This document shows positions 1 through 7,883 of a DNA stretch of 21,936 nt, piece by piece. The first letter of the stretch is position 1. The number at the start of each line of letters is the position of its first letter. This DNA is from a virus, in the IMG/VR virus record IMGVR_UViG_3300038441_001201, positions 1 through 21,936 of that record; one strand, 5' to 3'. The notes under the pieces are model-generated. The model saw only the letters and a list, made by a program, of their open reading frames with translations. It did no database searches and was not told where the DNA came from. Made by a program: the position numbers and the translations under genes.

Positions 1-1451
1 AGGATGCGATCGCGGTCGGCCGCATCCTGTTCCTCGTCTATGCGAGCTCGGACACCGATATCGGTGGTGCATTGCGGCAGCAGTTCATCGGCGATCACGG
101 TTTCGTGCTGACCACGGGAGGCGGCACCAACGATGGCTACTTCGAGGACGAGGGGTCGATCAGTGGTGCGGCATTCGTGCACCTCATCGACGGCACGGAG
201 GGGTACACCGAGACGTTGACCGTCACCACGCCTGGGTCGGAGACCATCCTGTGCTACATGGCGGTCATCGAGGGTGTGGCGACGTCAGCCTCCGGGACGG
301 ACTGGACATTCGCGGAGGACACGACCGGCGCTGGGCCTTCGGTCTCGGGCTGGGCGGCGCAGAACGAGATCGGGTACTCCGTCGGTATCGACACCGCGGC
401 CATCACCGCGGGCAGCTACACCAACCGGGCCTCCCTGGCGAGCGGCGGCGTGGCGCTCCGGGTCCAGCAGGGGGACTTGACGGGCGGCTTCAATCCGGGC
501 GCGTTCACGATGACCGGCACGTCCAAGCACAGCTTCACCATCGCCGGTCGCTACACCGATCCGGGCTGGGGCTCCATCCCCCTCGGGCGGGGTGTCTATC
601 ACGATGGGCCGTGGGATGGCGGGAACCAGTACCACCCGGTCATCCTGGGTACGGCGACCGCGACGGTATCGGCGGGCATCGGCCTTATCACCGTCACGGC
701 CGACGGGACGACCGTATCGATGGTCCTGATCTCTGATGCGCCCGACAGTCTGAATGGTGAGCCGTGGGGACCGTGGGCCGATGGGGCCGCGAAGCTCCGG
801 TACAAGTGGAAGGTCAGTGCTCTCGGAGATGTCGGTGATGGTGCTGCCAACCTGCTCGACTTCCTCGTCATCACGAAAGACTGGCGAGGGCGGTTCCGGT
901 ACAACCTCGGGGATGCGCTGACCTACGTCTATCAATCAGGAGGCGACGAGCGCGGCATCGTCGTCCTCCAGACGGCCTCGGCAGTCGCGAGTGACTTCAT
1001 CCCGCTGACGCTCGTGGCCGACACCTATTACTGGACCGAGATGGACTTCCGTGACACGCGGGTCAGGATGCGCCACTACGCGGACGGCGACACCGCTCCG
1101 ACCGCCTGGGATATCGATGTCGCGAAGATCGACGAGGACCTTGGCGAGAGCGATGTCAAGCAGCTGTGGATCGATGTCTCGGCTAACAGCGGGATGACAT
1201 TCTCGTTCGACGAGGCGTATGCGCAGATCGGCGTCCCGGGTAGTACCGAGGAGCCCGGTCATGACGATGCGTTCCGCGGCGACGGTGTCACGACGACGTT
1301 CACCTGGCGCCCGTGGACCGGCCCCATCTGGCTCTATATCGATGGCATCCTGACCGAGCCGGCATCGACCGATCCGGTGCTGGGGACGTTCACGTTCAGC
1401 CGTGCTCCGGCTGTCGATGCCTACATCATCCCGCTGGCGACGACGGCATGA
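1..1451 (+). CDS. Partial phage tail/appendage protein, 5' end outside window
   Basis: The reading frame is open to the left edge (first full codon at base 3), so the true start lies outside the window; a TTG at 72 is only an internal candidate. The visible part is about 482 residues, rich in Gly, Thr, Asp and aromatic residues, with no membrane segment. The stretch around WTEMDFRDTRVRMRHYADG resembles the strand pattern of concanavalin/LamG-like jelly-roll modules found in phage tail proteins. The last 60 residues (FRGDGVTTTFTW, then LYIDGILTEP) resemble a C-terminal tail-fibre-type repeat. The stop overlaps the ATG of the next gene (ATGA), so this is the first visible member of a four-gene structural operon. 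A host-surface or virion role is inferred from composition and neighbours; the exact protein is not recognised. Confidence 0.7.
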   Translation, partial: DAIAVGRILFLVYASSDTDIGGALRQQFIGDHGFVLTTGGGTNDGYFEDEGSISGAAFVHLIDGTEGYTETLTVTTPGSETILCYMAVIEGVATSASGTDWTFAEDTTGAGPSVSGWAAQNEIGYSVGIDTAAITAGSYTNRASLASGGVALRVQQGDLTGGFNPGAFTMTGTSKHSFTIAGRYTDPGWGSIPLGRGVYHDGPWDGGNQYHPVILGTATATVSAGIGLITVTADGTTVSMVLISDAPDSLNGEPWGPWADGAAKLRYKWKVSALGDVGDGAANLLDFLVITKDWRGRFRYNLGDALTYVYQSGGDERGIVVLQTASAVASDFIPLTLVADTYYWTEMDFRDTRVRMRHYADGDTAPTAWDIDVAKIDEDLGESDVKQLWIDVSANSGMTFSFDEAYAQIGVPGSTEEPGHDDAFRGDGVTTTFTWRPWTGPIWLYIDGILTEPASTDPVLGTFTFSRAPAVDAYIIPLATTA

Positions 1452-2299
1452 GCACCGACGAGTTCGACATCACGATCAGCGACTCCACGACCCCGCCCGT
1501 ACCGGGTCGCCGTCGCAACAACTTCACGGCGACGACAGACCCGACCGCCGATCACGACTGGATCCTCGGCTCATTCGACCCGGACCATAACTACGAGGTC
1601 GGCTCGAGGTGGATCAACACGGTCACGGGTACGGTCTGGACGTGCGTCGACTCGACGACCACGGCTGCCGTATGGACCGAGGGCGGCGGCAGCAGCGGTA
1701 TCAGCCTCCATACCGACCTGACCGTCAACGGTGCCTACGATGTCGATCATGACGATGGCGTCGTCCATGACCTGACGCTGGATGGCAACGCGACCCTGAC
1801 GCCGATCGCCACGACCGTCGTCTCGGGTGACGCGATCGAGATGGCCGTCATCATCCGCCAGGACTCGGGTGGCGGGAACACGCTCGCATGGGGCGGCACG
1901 ATCGACTGGGAAAGCGGCTCCGCGCCCACGATGCCCACAGCGGGCGACGCCTTCATGACCGTCCACTTCCGCTCGGTCGATGACGCAGCCTCGTGGATCG
2001 GCTACTCGGGCTCGGGTGGCGGGCCGGATCTGTCCGCGGTCGACTTCCTGGTGGGGACGGCATCGGGCTTGCTCTCGGGTGAGATCGTCGTCGGTACGAC
2101 TCCGGGTGGCGAACTCGGCGGGACGTGGGCATCCCCCACGGTCGATACCACCCACAGCGGCTCATCACACGCCAGCATCCTGTCGGGGTCGAATGCGGTC
2201 GGTCCGATCCTCATCTCGGACACGCACTCGACGCCTATCATCTTCGCGGACCTGATCCTGTCCGAAGACGAAGACGATTTCCTGTACGCGGACCCATAG
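1448..2299 (+). CDS. Probable phage tail/appendage structural protein
   Basis: 283 residues. The ATG at 1448 overlaps the previous stop by four bases (ATGA), which decides the start although the frame extends further upstream. The N-terminal 40 residues are low-complexity and Thr/Pro rich. A segment near residues 55-75 (GSRWINTVTGTVWTCVD, then AAVWTEG) matches a short motif common in phage minor tail and fibre proteins, where a Trp-rich strand precedes a Gly-rich hinge. The remainder is Gly/Ser/Thr/Asp rich beta-type sequence with an acidic C-terminus. There is no signal peptide or membrane segment. Position between two other structural genes supports a virion protein, perhaps a fibre or collar component. 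No enzymatic motif is visible. Confidence 0.65.
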   Translation: MSTDEFDITISDSTTPPVPGRRRNNFTATTDPTADHDWILGSFDPDHNYEVGSRWINTVTGTVWTCVDSTTTAAVWTEGGGSSGISLHTDLTVNGAYDVDHDDGVVHDLTLDGNATLTPIATTVVSGDAIEMAVIIRQDSGGGNTLAWGGTIDWESGSAPTMPTAGDAFMTVHFRSVDDAASWIGYSGSGGGPDLSAVDFLVGTASGLLSGEIVVGTTPGGELGGTWASPTVDTTHSGSSHASILSGSNAVGPILISDTHSTPIIFADLILSEDEDDFLYADP

Positions 2300-2308
2300 G
2301 AGGGCGAC

Positions 2309-3121
2309 ATGCCCAGTGGCGGCAAGATCAGCGAGGCGCAGATCTACGGGTTGACGATCCGAGAGTCTGCCAACGACGGCAGTGACTTCACCAATCCGGC
2401 TGCCGACTTCCGGCGTGTCTTCCTCGGTGAGGACGGCGAGTGGCATTCCAAGGACTCGGCTGGGTCTGTGGCAGGCTTCGCTGGCTCAGGCATCTCGGCG
2501 ACGCTCGCGGACGCCGCTGGCGATACCCTCGTCGCGAGCGGTGCGGATGCATGGGCCAGGCTCGCTCTTGGTGCGGCAGGTGGGCGGTATTCGCGCATCA
2601 ATGGTGCCGTGGCGTGGAACGCGGGTACGTCATTCCCCACGGCGGCGACCGGCGACATCTATCACCGGACGGACCTGACGCCCGCTGAGTGGCGCTACGA
2701 CGGTACGCGGTGGCGCTGCACCTGCGTCCATACGGTGGCTGCGGGTGTTTACGACACGACGGCAGCGAGCATCGTTCTGCCCGCGACGATCTTCGACGTA
2801 GCAGGGCTGGACGTGTGGGCTATCGATGCGCCTTGCGGCTCTGCGCTCACGTCAGGGACTCACAACGGGAGCAACCACTACACCGTCGATGTCTACAAGA
2901 TGAACGCAGCTGGATCGGGTGGCACCGGCTCCGCGATAGTATCGACCACGACCCATACGATCGGAACGGGTACGAACAATCTCCAGAGTTTGCCGCTCGC
3001 GATCGGGGCCGTCGTGGATGTATCCGCGACGCCTGCCATCGTCTTCATCCTCGGAGAAGTAGGCACCGCAGGTTCCCTCCGCTTCTGGGGCTCGTTCCGG
3101 TTCCAGTACATCGCGACGTGA
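2309..3121 (+). CDS. Probable phage tail/appendage structural protein
   Basis: 270 residues. A strong AGGAGG lies at 2298-2303, five bases before the ATG. The N-terminus is repeat-like. Around residues 55-140 it carries the pattern GDTLVASGADAWARLALG followed by GDIYHRTDLTPAEWRYDGTRW, which recurs in tailed-phage fibre and minor structural proteins: a short beta module ending in a YDGTRW-type turn. The C-terminal half (from about 140) is a hydrophobic, beta-rich domain ending in FWGSFRFQYIAT, typical of trimeric or jelly-roll receptor-binding tips, though that comparison is inference. Its TGA overlaps the GTG of the next gene (GTGA). No catalytic motif is seen. Confidence 0.65.
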   Translation: MPSGGKISEAQIYGLTIRESANDGSDFTNPAADFRRVFLGEDGEWHSKDSAGSVAGFAGSGISATLADAAGDTLVASGADAWARLALGAAGGRYSRINGAVAWNAGTSFPTAATGDIYHRTDLTPAEWRYDGTRWRCTCVHTVAAGVYDTTAASIVLPATIFDVAGLDVWAIDAPCGSALTSGTHNGSNHYTVDVYKMNAAGSGGTGSAIVSTTTHTIGTGTNNLQSLPLAIGAVVDVSATPAIVFILGEVGTAGSLRFWGSFRFQYIAT

Positions 3122-4134
3122 CCCTGGTCACGGGGCCGCTGTTCACGGGTGAGGCGACGCACGACTGGCTGACATGGACGCCTGACGGCTCGCCCGCCAC
3201 GATCGACAGCGGGGCCAACTACAAGGCGTTCCCCGGGGTCGCACGTCTGACCGCGACGAAACTCCTGCTCGTCTACTACTCGGGGACCGCGCACGATGCC
3301 AACGGCGTCGTGACCGGACGCATCGGGACCCTGACCGGGACATCGGTGTCGTGGGGCTCGCCGTGGGACATCTACGACCATGCCGAGGACGTGCGCTGTG
3401 AGGATGCCGTCTCCGTCATCGGTTCCACCGTCGTCATCATGGCACGGCTCTACAACGGGCTCGTCAATCATGTCCCGTTCATCCTCGTCTGCGATGACGT
3501 GTCCCCGATCCTGTCGAGCTCGTCGACCTGGACGCAGGTGGACATCGCCTTCTCCGAGGGTGCTGACGAGAACCTCGGTATCGGGCGTGTCATGCGGCTG
3601 CGGAACGGCACGTACCTCATCGCAGCCACGGCCTGGACCAGCGGGACTTCCACGGCGGGCGTCCTCATCAGCGACGACCTCATGGACTGGACCGCACCGA
3701 CATGGGTACCCATCGGGTCATCCGGGTCACTGTCCGAGATCTGCGTGGACGAACTGGCGGACGGCTCCCTGTTGGCGACTCTGCGCCGGGAGACGGGAAC
3801 GCAGACGTACCAGGCCACATCGCAGGACCACGGTGCGACCTGGACGACACCTGCTGCTGCCCACGACGGCTACGGTCTGCCGATGTTCCGGGCGCTCACC
3901 GATAGGACGCTGCTGACGGTCGGGCGTGATCCGGCGACCTCCGACATGGAGTGGCGTGTTTCGCAGACCCACGGTGTGACGTGGGAGAACGAGTCCATCC
4001 TGGACACGACGGGGACGCTGGGTGTGTACGCCAGCCTTGTGCAGCTGGACCACGACAACGTCCTCTGCGTCTACGGCGTCGAGGTCTCAGCGTCCGACGC
4101 GGACCTCTATTCGCAGGTGTTCACGCGGACGTAG
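3118..4134 (+). CDS. Sialidase-like (Asp-box/BNR) beta-propeller tail protein
   Basis: 338 residues from the GTG at 3118, which overlaps the preceding stop by four bases (GTGA). A clear Asp-box, SQDHGATW, sits at residues 235-242. A degenerate copy, SQTHGVTW, is at 282-289, and a weaker SDDLMDW is at 185-191. These are the beta-hairpin turns of sialidase-fold propeller blades, and the length fits one six-bladed propeller. The segment SEICVDELADGSLLATLRRE (207-226) closely follows the sialidase pattern that supplies the catalytic Glu and the second Arg. The N-terminal Arg-Ile-Pro motif is not recognisable at the expected place (YKAFPGVARL), so catalysis is uncertain. As the last gene of the tail operon it may bind or trim host-surface glycans. 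It has no signal peptide, consistent with a virion-borne protein. Confidence 0.75.
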   Translation: MTLVTGPLFTGEATHDWLTWTPDGSPATIDSGANYKAFPGVARLTATKLLLVYYSGTAHDANGVVTGRIGTLTGTSVSWGSPWDIYDHAEDVRCEDAVSVIGSTVVIMARLYNGLVNHVPFILVCDDVSPILSSSSTWTQVDIAFSEGADENLGIGRVMRLRNGTYLIAATAWTSGTSTAGVLISDDLMDWTAPTWVPIGSSGSLSEICVDELADGSLLATLRRETGTQTYQATSQDHGATWTTPAAAHDGYGLPMFRALTDRTLLTVGRDPATSDMEWRVSQTHGVTWENESILDTTGTLGVYASLVQLDHDNVLCVYGVEVSASDADLYSQVFTRT

Positions 4135-4171
4135 GTACTAGTACTTATTGCCGGCCTGGCGCAGCACCGGC
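4135..4171. repeat. Short palindrome and hairpin after the tail operon
   Basis: A perfect 10-base palindrome GTACTAGTAC (4135-4144) directly follows the sialidase-like stop. Next is an imperfect hairpin with arms GCCGG (4150-4154) and CCGGC (4167-4171), with CTG/CAG pairing inside the loop. No T-tract follows on either strand, so a classical intrinsic terminator is not supported. It lies in the only gap between the convergent tail and early operons and may help end transcription. Confidence 0.35.
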
Positions 4172-4183
4172 CACCATCATGGG

Positions 4184-4282
4184 ATGGATGAGAAGCTCCT
4201 GCGGGACATCGCGGTCGTCGTGATCGCACTGCTCCTGATCTTCCGGCCATTCCCACGCAAGAGCAAGGACGAGGAGCCCTAG
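4184..4282 (+). CDS. 32-residue single-pass membrane microprotein
   Basis: A small frame begins MDEKLLRD, followed by a hydrophobic stretch IAVVVIALLLIF and a basic tail FRPFPRKSKDEEP. That is the layout of a single membrane helix with charged flanks. Its TAG (4280-4282) and the TAG of the leftward dioxygenase gene (4279-4281 on the other strand) share the bases CTA, so the two genes meet tail to tail. The ribosome-binding site is weak (GGGATGG before the ATG). The gene could be the last member of the tail operon. Function unknown; confidence is limited by its size. Confidence 0.45.
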   Translation: MDEKLLRDIAVVVIALLLIFRPFPRKSKDEEP

Positions 4283-5256
4283 CCAGCCTCCAGGGCCATC
4301 TCCTCGACGGGATCCAGCAGGACCCTGTTCGGGCCTCGCTCCACCGCCATGCGCCGCTCGTTGAAGGCTTCGGCGCGGGCCATCTCCTCATCGGGCGAGC
4401 CGCACTCGGCCATCTTGGTCCGGTAGTAGCAGACGATGCTGATCCGCTCCGAGCCGCAGGTATCGTGGCCTGCGTAGTACTTCTTCGAGCCGATCGGGTT
4501 GCCGCAGACGTCGCAGCGCATGAACGTATTGCCGTGCCACTCGTGGGCATCCATGAGCAGCAGGTCGCCATGCTTCATGTCGACTCCCAGGCGGTACTCC
4601 GGGAACACGAACACCCCACCCGAGTAGTTTCCATAGCGCAGAACGGCCAGGGTGCTGAAGCCTTCCTCCAGGTCGCCGGAGTCGGTATGGATGCCGGTGG
4701 GGTAGGAGTTGTTCACCGTGACGGTGGTGAAGGCCGTACCTGGCACCACCCAGTAGGGATCGGTGTCCCGGACGCGGCGCATCTGCTCGGCATAGCGCTC
4801 GGGCACATGCTGCCGGAAGTAGCCATCGATGGCCCGGAACAGGGGGAACAGGCCACTGAACTGCTCGGTCTCCCTGCCTGACCAGGCGGTGAGGCGGCAG
4901 TACTGCTTCGACCCGGAGGCTTCGAAGGCTCCGACGATGGCGGAGCTCACCGTGGGGGCACGGCTGCGCGTCTGATCCTCGAAGTTCCTGTACCTTCGAC
5001 CACCACTGGCGGCTCCGCGGTTGTCCGTCTCCATGCCGCGCAGCTCGTGCAGGGTCGCATACGACTCCGCCAGCAGGGCCTCATCGAGGGCACCCGGCAG
5101 GTAGATCGCGAGCAGCTTGCCATCGGCGCGATTGACGATAGTAGGGCCGGTCATGCGGATGTCGTAGTTGTCCGGCCCCATGATCTGACCCTTGTGCTCC
5201 GCCACATCGGCGACGCGCGTCCGGATACGGAGCTCGCTGAACGTGTAGTCCTTCAC
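4279..5256 (-). CDS. TET/JBP-family 2-oxoglutarate/Fe(II) DNA base dioxygenase
   Basis: 325 residues from the GTG at 5256, chosen because it overlaps the previous stop as GTGA; another GTG at 5268 would add four residues. The core reads TTVTVNNSYPTGIHTDSGDL, with an iron-binding HxD (His190, Asp192). Then come strands GFSTLAVLRYGNYSGGVFVFPEY, a distal His in DAHEWHGN (His241), and Arg271 in RISIVCYYR for 2-oxoglutarate. This order and spacing match the JBP/TET thymine or 5-methylcytosine dioxygenases. An insert between the distal His and the Arg holds C-x2-C and H-x2-C (Cys248, Cys251, His264, Cys267), a possible zinc site. Expected reaction: oxidation of the base methyl group in DNA to hydroxymethyl. 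Neighbouring kinase and AADT-like genes point to thymine as substrate, but this is inferred. Confidence 0.8.
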   Translation of the reverse strand: MKDYTFSELRIRTRVADVAEHKGQIMGPDNYDIRMTGPTIVNRADGKLLAIYLPGALDEALLAESYATLHELRGMETDNRGAASGGRRYRNFEDQTRSRAPTVSSAIVGAFEASGSKQYCRLTAWSGRETEQFSGLFPLFRAIDGYFRQHVPERYAEQMRRVRDTDPYWVVPGTAFTTVTVNNSYPTGIHTDSGDLEEGFSTLAVLRYGNYSGGVFVFPEYRLGVDMKHGDLLLMDAHEWHGNTFMRCDVCGNPIGSKKYYAGHDTCGSERISIVCYYRTKMAECGSPDEEMARAEAFNERRMAVERGPNRVLLDPVEEMALEAG

Positions 5257-5435
5257 TGCCCACCCCACTTGATGCGCTTCGGTGCGGGGACGCCAGCCTG
5301 CGGCAGACCCGGTGGGGTCTTACGCTGGACCTGTGCCATGGGCGTCCCACCGAAGGCTCGCATATCGGGAGTATATCTGCCAGGGCCAAGATCCACACTC
5401 TCGGTGTGACCGGGCCAGTTCCGTCGTATCTTCAT
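5253..5435 (-). CDS. Small basic protein between kinase and dioxygenase
   Basis: 60 residues, Pro/Gly/Arg/Lys rich (begins MKIRRNWPGH, ends KRIKWGGQ), with no cysteine and no hydrophobic segment. The start is secured by AGGAAGGAG followed by AACGGA directly before the ATG. The stop overlaps the dioxygenase start by four bases, implying translational coupling. The basic, disordered character could suit a nucleic-acid-associated accessory peptide; no family is recognised. Confidence 0.65.
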   Translation of the reverse strand: MKIRRNWPGHTESVDLGPGRYTPDMRAFGGTPMAQVQRKTPPGLPQAGVPAPKRIKWGGQ

Positions 5436-5449
5436 TCCGTTGCTCCTTC

Positions 5450-5965
5450 CTATGCCCGGAACGCAAGGGCGACCGGGTCGTCCATCATCGCGACCTGCAC
5501 ATCCAGTGGCAATGCTGCATCGATGGTGGCAGTGACGTAGGGTGCCAGGTTGCGGACCTTGGTGGCCCGACCCTTGAGCCAGGTCGCATCCTGATCCGAG
5601 CCGCGCAGCGCTCGCCGCATCGCGGCCAGGCGTGATCCTTCCAGCGAGTAGACCGTGACCGTGTAGCCGAGGCGCTTGGCAGCAGCGAAGAACGTCTCGT
5701 TGCCAAGGCGGTCGCCTTCGCCCAAGACGAGTGCGGGGCCGACGGCTTCCAGGTATTGCTGCACGGCAGGCTGGATCGACATAGGCAGGGAGTCGGTCCC
5801 ACCGAAGTCCTCCCGTGCCTTGCCGAGCTCGGTCACCCCATTGTCGTGGCGGCGCAGGTAGAAGGGATCAGCCGTCGTCTCCGGCTCCGAGCCAGCAGTG
5901 AGTCGATCCACGAGGGTCGTCTTGCCGACTCCCGGTTCGCCTACGATGTACGTCAGATACTTCAT
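5450..5965 (-). CDS. P-loop kinase, 5-hydroxymethyl-dU DNA kinase-like
   Basis: 171 residues; the ATG at 5965 overlaps the previous stop (ATGA). A Walker A motif, GEPGVGKTT, is at residues 9-17 after a first beta strand (KYLTYIV). Further motifs are GKAREDFGGTDSLPMSIQPA, then ALVLGEGDRLGNETFF (Walker B-like strand with acidic residues), then YTVTVYSLE, RRALRGSDQDATWLKGR and TKVRNL. This motif set corresponds to the phage P-loop kinases found with thymine-hypermodification enzymes, which phosphorylate 5-hydroxymethyluracil in DNA. Adjacent dioxygenase and AADT-like genes support that role. A nucleotide kinase acting on free nucleotides is the main alternative. Confidence 0.75.
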   Translation of the reverse strand: MKYLTYIVGEPGVGKTTLVDRLTAGSEPETTADPFYLRRHDNGVTELGKAREDFGGTDSLPMSIQPAVQQYLEAVGPALVLGEGDRLGNETFFAAAKRLGYTVTVYSLEGSRLAAMRRALRGSDQDATWLKGRATKVRNLAPYVTATIDAALPLDVQVAMMDDPVALAFRA

Positions 5966-6162
5966 CCGAGCCTCCTCGCTAGGGCATGGGCATGCCGCCA
6001 TGCATCGTTCGGGTCGACCCCGAGCGGCAGCGGGGTATCCAGGTCCTCGGCTAGCTGCCGCAGGGCCGGAGCCGAGTAGTTCGCCAGCAGCCAGGTCCGC
6101 GTCCGATCTACGGTGGCCCGGAGCTGGTCAGCCTGCGGCTGATGCCGCTGCTCGTAGTTCAT
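5962..6162 (-). CDS. Small helical protein in the modification cassette
   Basis: 66 residues, mostly predicted helix (QLRATVDRTRTWLLANY, ALRQLAEDL, AWRHAHALARRLG), with no cysteine. AGGAGG nine bases before the ATG (on the minus strand) supports the start at 6162 rather than an in-frame ATG upstream. It overlaps the end of the phosphatase gene by 35 bases and the kinase start by four. Its position inside the cassette suggests an accessory or partner protein; no family recognised. Confidence 0.65.
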   Translation of the reverse strand: MNYEQRHQPQADQLRATVDRTRTWLLANYSAPALRQLAEDLDTPLPLGVDPNDAWRHAHALARRLG

Positions 6163-6619
6163 CCGGGGGGTCCTCCTCGATAGCAGGGAGCGAGCGTAGG
6201 TAGGCCTCGAAGGCAGGATTGGCAACCGCACTCGGCTTCACAGCCCTGACGTGGGCCAGGGCCACCGCACCGGGACAGCCATGCAACTCCCGGACCACGA
6301 GGGCTGCGACGAACATCGACCTGTTACGGCCCGCATGGCACTGTATGAGGACGCGGCCTCCGAGAGCGATCTCCTGGAGGCAGCGGGCCACCGCAGCCGT
6401 TACCCGCGCCACGTCGATAGCCTTCCCATCTGGCATCGGGAACCAGCTCACATGCACTCCATAGAGAGACCAGTTCACATCGAGCGTCCGGTTCCAGACG
6501 CTCACGGCGTGGCTGATGCCGTACTCGCTGACGATTGCCCGGTGCTGCCCAGGCGTCGCCCGGAGCGTATTCGCACTCACGTACAGCTGGCCCGGTAGGA
6601 CCGTTACGATGCGGGCCAT
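6128..6619 (-). CDS. Dual-specificity-type protein phosphatase fold
   Basis: 163 residues from the ATG at 6619, overlapping the AADT-like gene by 16 bases. The sequence RVLIQCHAGRNRSMFVAAL (residues 89-107) carries the C-x5-R-S signature of the cysteine phosphatase superfamily, with nucleophile Cys94 and phosphate-binding Arg100. The His normally before the Cys is Gln93. A likely general acid is Asp64 in WFPMPDG, and the preceding strands (GISHAVSVWN) fit a compact DSP domain. Length is typical for a single domain. Proteins are the usual substrates of the family. Its position between hypermodification enzymes makes a phosphorylated base intermediate, nucleotide or modification enzyme a conceivable target, which is inference only. 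Confidence 0.8.
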   Translation of the reverse strand: MARIVTVLPGQLYVSANTLRATPGQHRAIVSEYGISHAVSVWNRTLDVNWSLYGVHVSWFPMPDGKAIDVARVTAAVARCLQEIALGGRVLIQCHAGRNRSMFVAALVVRELHGCPGAVALAHVRAVKPSAVANPAFEAYLRSLPAIEEDPPDELRAAASAAG

Positions 6620-7605
6620 CGCACCGGGTTCGCAAGGTCGGTGGTGGCGAGATGGTCGAAGAGGAGATCCGTCCAGACATAGCCGAAACGCGGTAGGGCC
6701 TGGCCGCACCCCCGCGGCTCGCTCCAGCCACGCAGCTCGCCGAGGGCAACGGTCGGGTGGGCATGTTTCCGGATCTCCCACATGGCCGACTCGAAGGCCG
6801 GATCCACTGCCCGGACCTTGCTGTGGTACTCGATCTCGCTGTCCAGGCTGCGGCCGGGATACTGCTTGCCGGCCCAGGCCTGCTTGTACTCGCAGAGCCA
6901 GACCTGGATCGCGAACATCGAGTGTCCGGTCTCCGCAGCCAGCTCCGCACCGAGGTGCTCGAAGGCTGGCAGGTCGGCGAGGAGGCGCAACAGCGACCAC
7001 CCCGCATGCATCAGGGCGAGCCCTTCCGCAGGGGACCAACCATCCTTCGCCCGCATGTCGGGCTGCGCAGTGACGTACCCGAGCCGATGGAGGGCCTCGA
7101 GCAGCTTCATCTTGATGTACCGCCCGACCCCGTAGACGGCATCGATCGAGCGCCAGGCATCCTCGTAGCGGGCACGGGCCGTCGGGACGTGGCGGGTCCA
7201 GGTGGCCCACGTCCGGAGGTAGCGGAGGGTCTTCTCCGGGGTGCGGATGGCCCGTCGTTCGCGACGGTACGGGAGCTTGTGTTCCCGCAGCCAGACGAGC
7301 ACCTCCTCATCCTCGGCAGCGGCGAAGATGTGGGCGGGCCAACTCTGCCAGAAGTACTCCGCAGCAGGGCCGTTGTACCAGGCTCCGTAACAGCCGACCA
7401 GCCAGAGCTGTTCCCGCGGGCTCAACTCCTTGGCTTGCTCGACGATGTTGACCATGTGATAGTCCGGCCCACCAAGGGCACCATCGTAGGTCGTGAAATC
7501 CGCGAACCAGGCCCGATGGGCCTCGGGGGTGGGGGCAAGTCCCACTTCGGACCTTGCGGACCGGGAAGGGTCGTTTCCGGTAGCCTCGAAGGATGCTACG
7601 GTCAT
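6604..7605 (-). CDS. aGPT-PPlase/AADT-like DNA base-modifying protein
   Basis: 333 residues; the ATG at 7605 overlaps the previous stop (ATGA). The protein is largely helical. A helix-hairpin-helix-like element, VYGVGRYIKMKLLEAL (157-172), recalls DNA glycosylase-type folds. Preceding helices contain REQLWLVGCYGAWYNG (64-79), and the C-terminal part has WLCEYKQAW (236-244) followed by KQYPGRSLDSE (247-257). This combination matches my recollection of phage alpha-glutamyl/putrescinyl-thymine pyrophosphorylase-like proteins, later renamed amino acid:DNA transferases, which act on pyrophosphorylated 5-hydroxymethyluracil in DNA. The neighbouring 5hmU-kinase-like and JBP-like genes strongly support the assignment. 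Which amine is transferred cannot be told. Confidence 0.7.
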   Translation of the reverse strand: MTVASFEATGNDPSRSARSEVGLAPTPEAHRAWFADFTTYDGALGGPDYHMVNIVEQAKELSPREQLWLVGCYGAWYNGPAAEYFWQSWPAHIFAAAEDEEVLVWLREHKLPYRRERRAIRTPEKTLRYLRTWATWTRHVPTARARYEDAWRSIDAVYGVGRYIKMKLLEALHRLGYVTAQPDMRAKDGWSPAEGLALMHAGWSLLRLLADLPAFEHLGAELAAETGHSMFAIQVWLCEYKQAWAGKQYPGRSLDSEIEYHSKVRAVDPAFESAMWEIRKHAHPTVALGELRGWSEPRGCGQALPRFGYVWTDLLFDHLATTDLANPVRWPAS

Positions 7606-7883
7606 GCCGCAACCTCCCGCGCAGCCCGACAGGTCACAAGGTCGCAGCCCTTGAAGGTCAGGCCCTGGCCGCGGTGCCAGACGAGGTGCCGTGCATGCTG
7701 AAAGCGGAGCATCCGGGCACGAGCATCCCGATCCCCCTGCTGGTAGGCTCGCTCCAGTGGGGCGAGGTGATCGGGGGTGCTGAGCCCGAGGCACGCTGCC
7801 ATGAATGCCGGATCGTGGCAGCCTGCCTCCAGGCACTCGGAGCGGGCCTTGTCACGGGACTCGATCACGCAGAAGACGCTCAT
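7602..7883 (-). CDS. Cysteine-containing small protein in the cassette
   Basis: 93 residues. ATG at 7883 overlaps the ParB-like stop, and the stop overlaps the AADT-like start (both ATGA), placing it firmly in the operon. It is Arg/His/Cys rich (FCVIESRDKARSECLEAGC near the start, FKGCDLVTCRAAREVAA at the end) and mainly helical in between. Six cysteines could form metal sites but are not in a textbook spacing. Possible nucleic-acid or partner-binding role; no family recognised. Confidence 0.65.
   Translation of the reverse strand: MSVFCVIESRDKARSECLEAGCHDPAFMAACLGLSTPDHLAPLERAYQQGDRDARARMLRFQHARHLVWHRGQGLTFKGCDLVTCRAAREVAA

Noticed and set aside
6757-7701. Long plus-strand open frame (314 codons) opposite the AADT-like gene
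   Set aside because: It lies antisense to a well-supported gene, is a by-product of GC-rich third positions, and its translation has no recognisable domain or ribosome-binding context.
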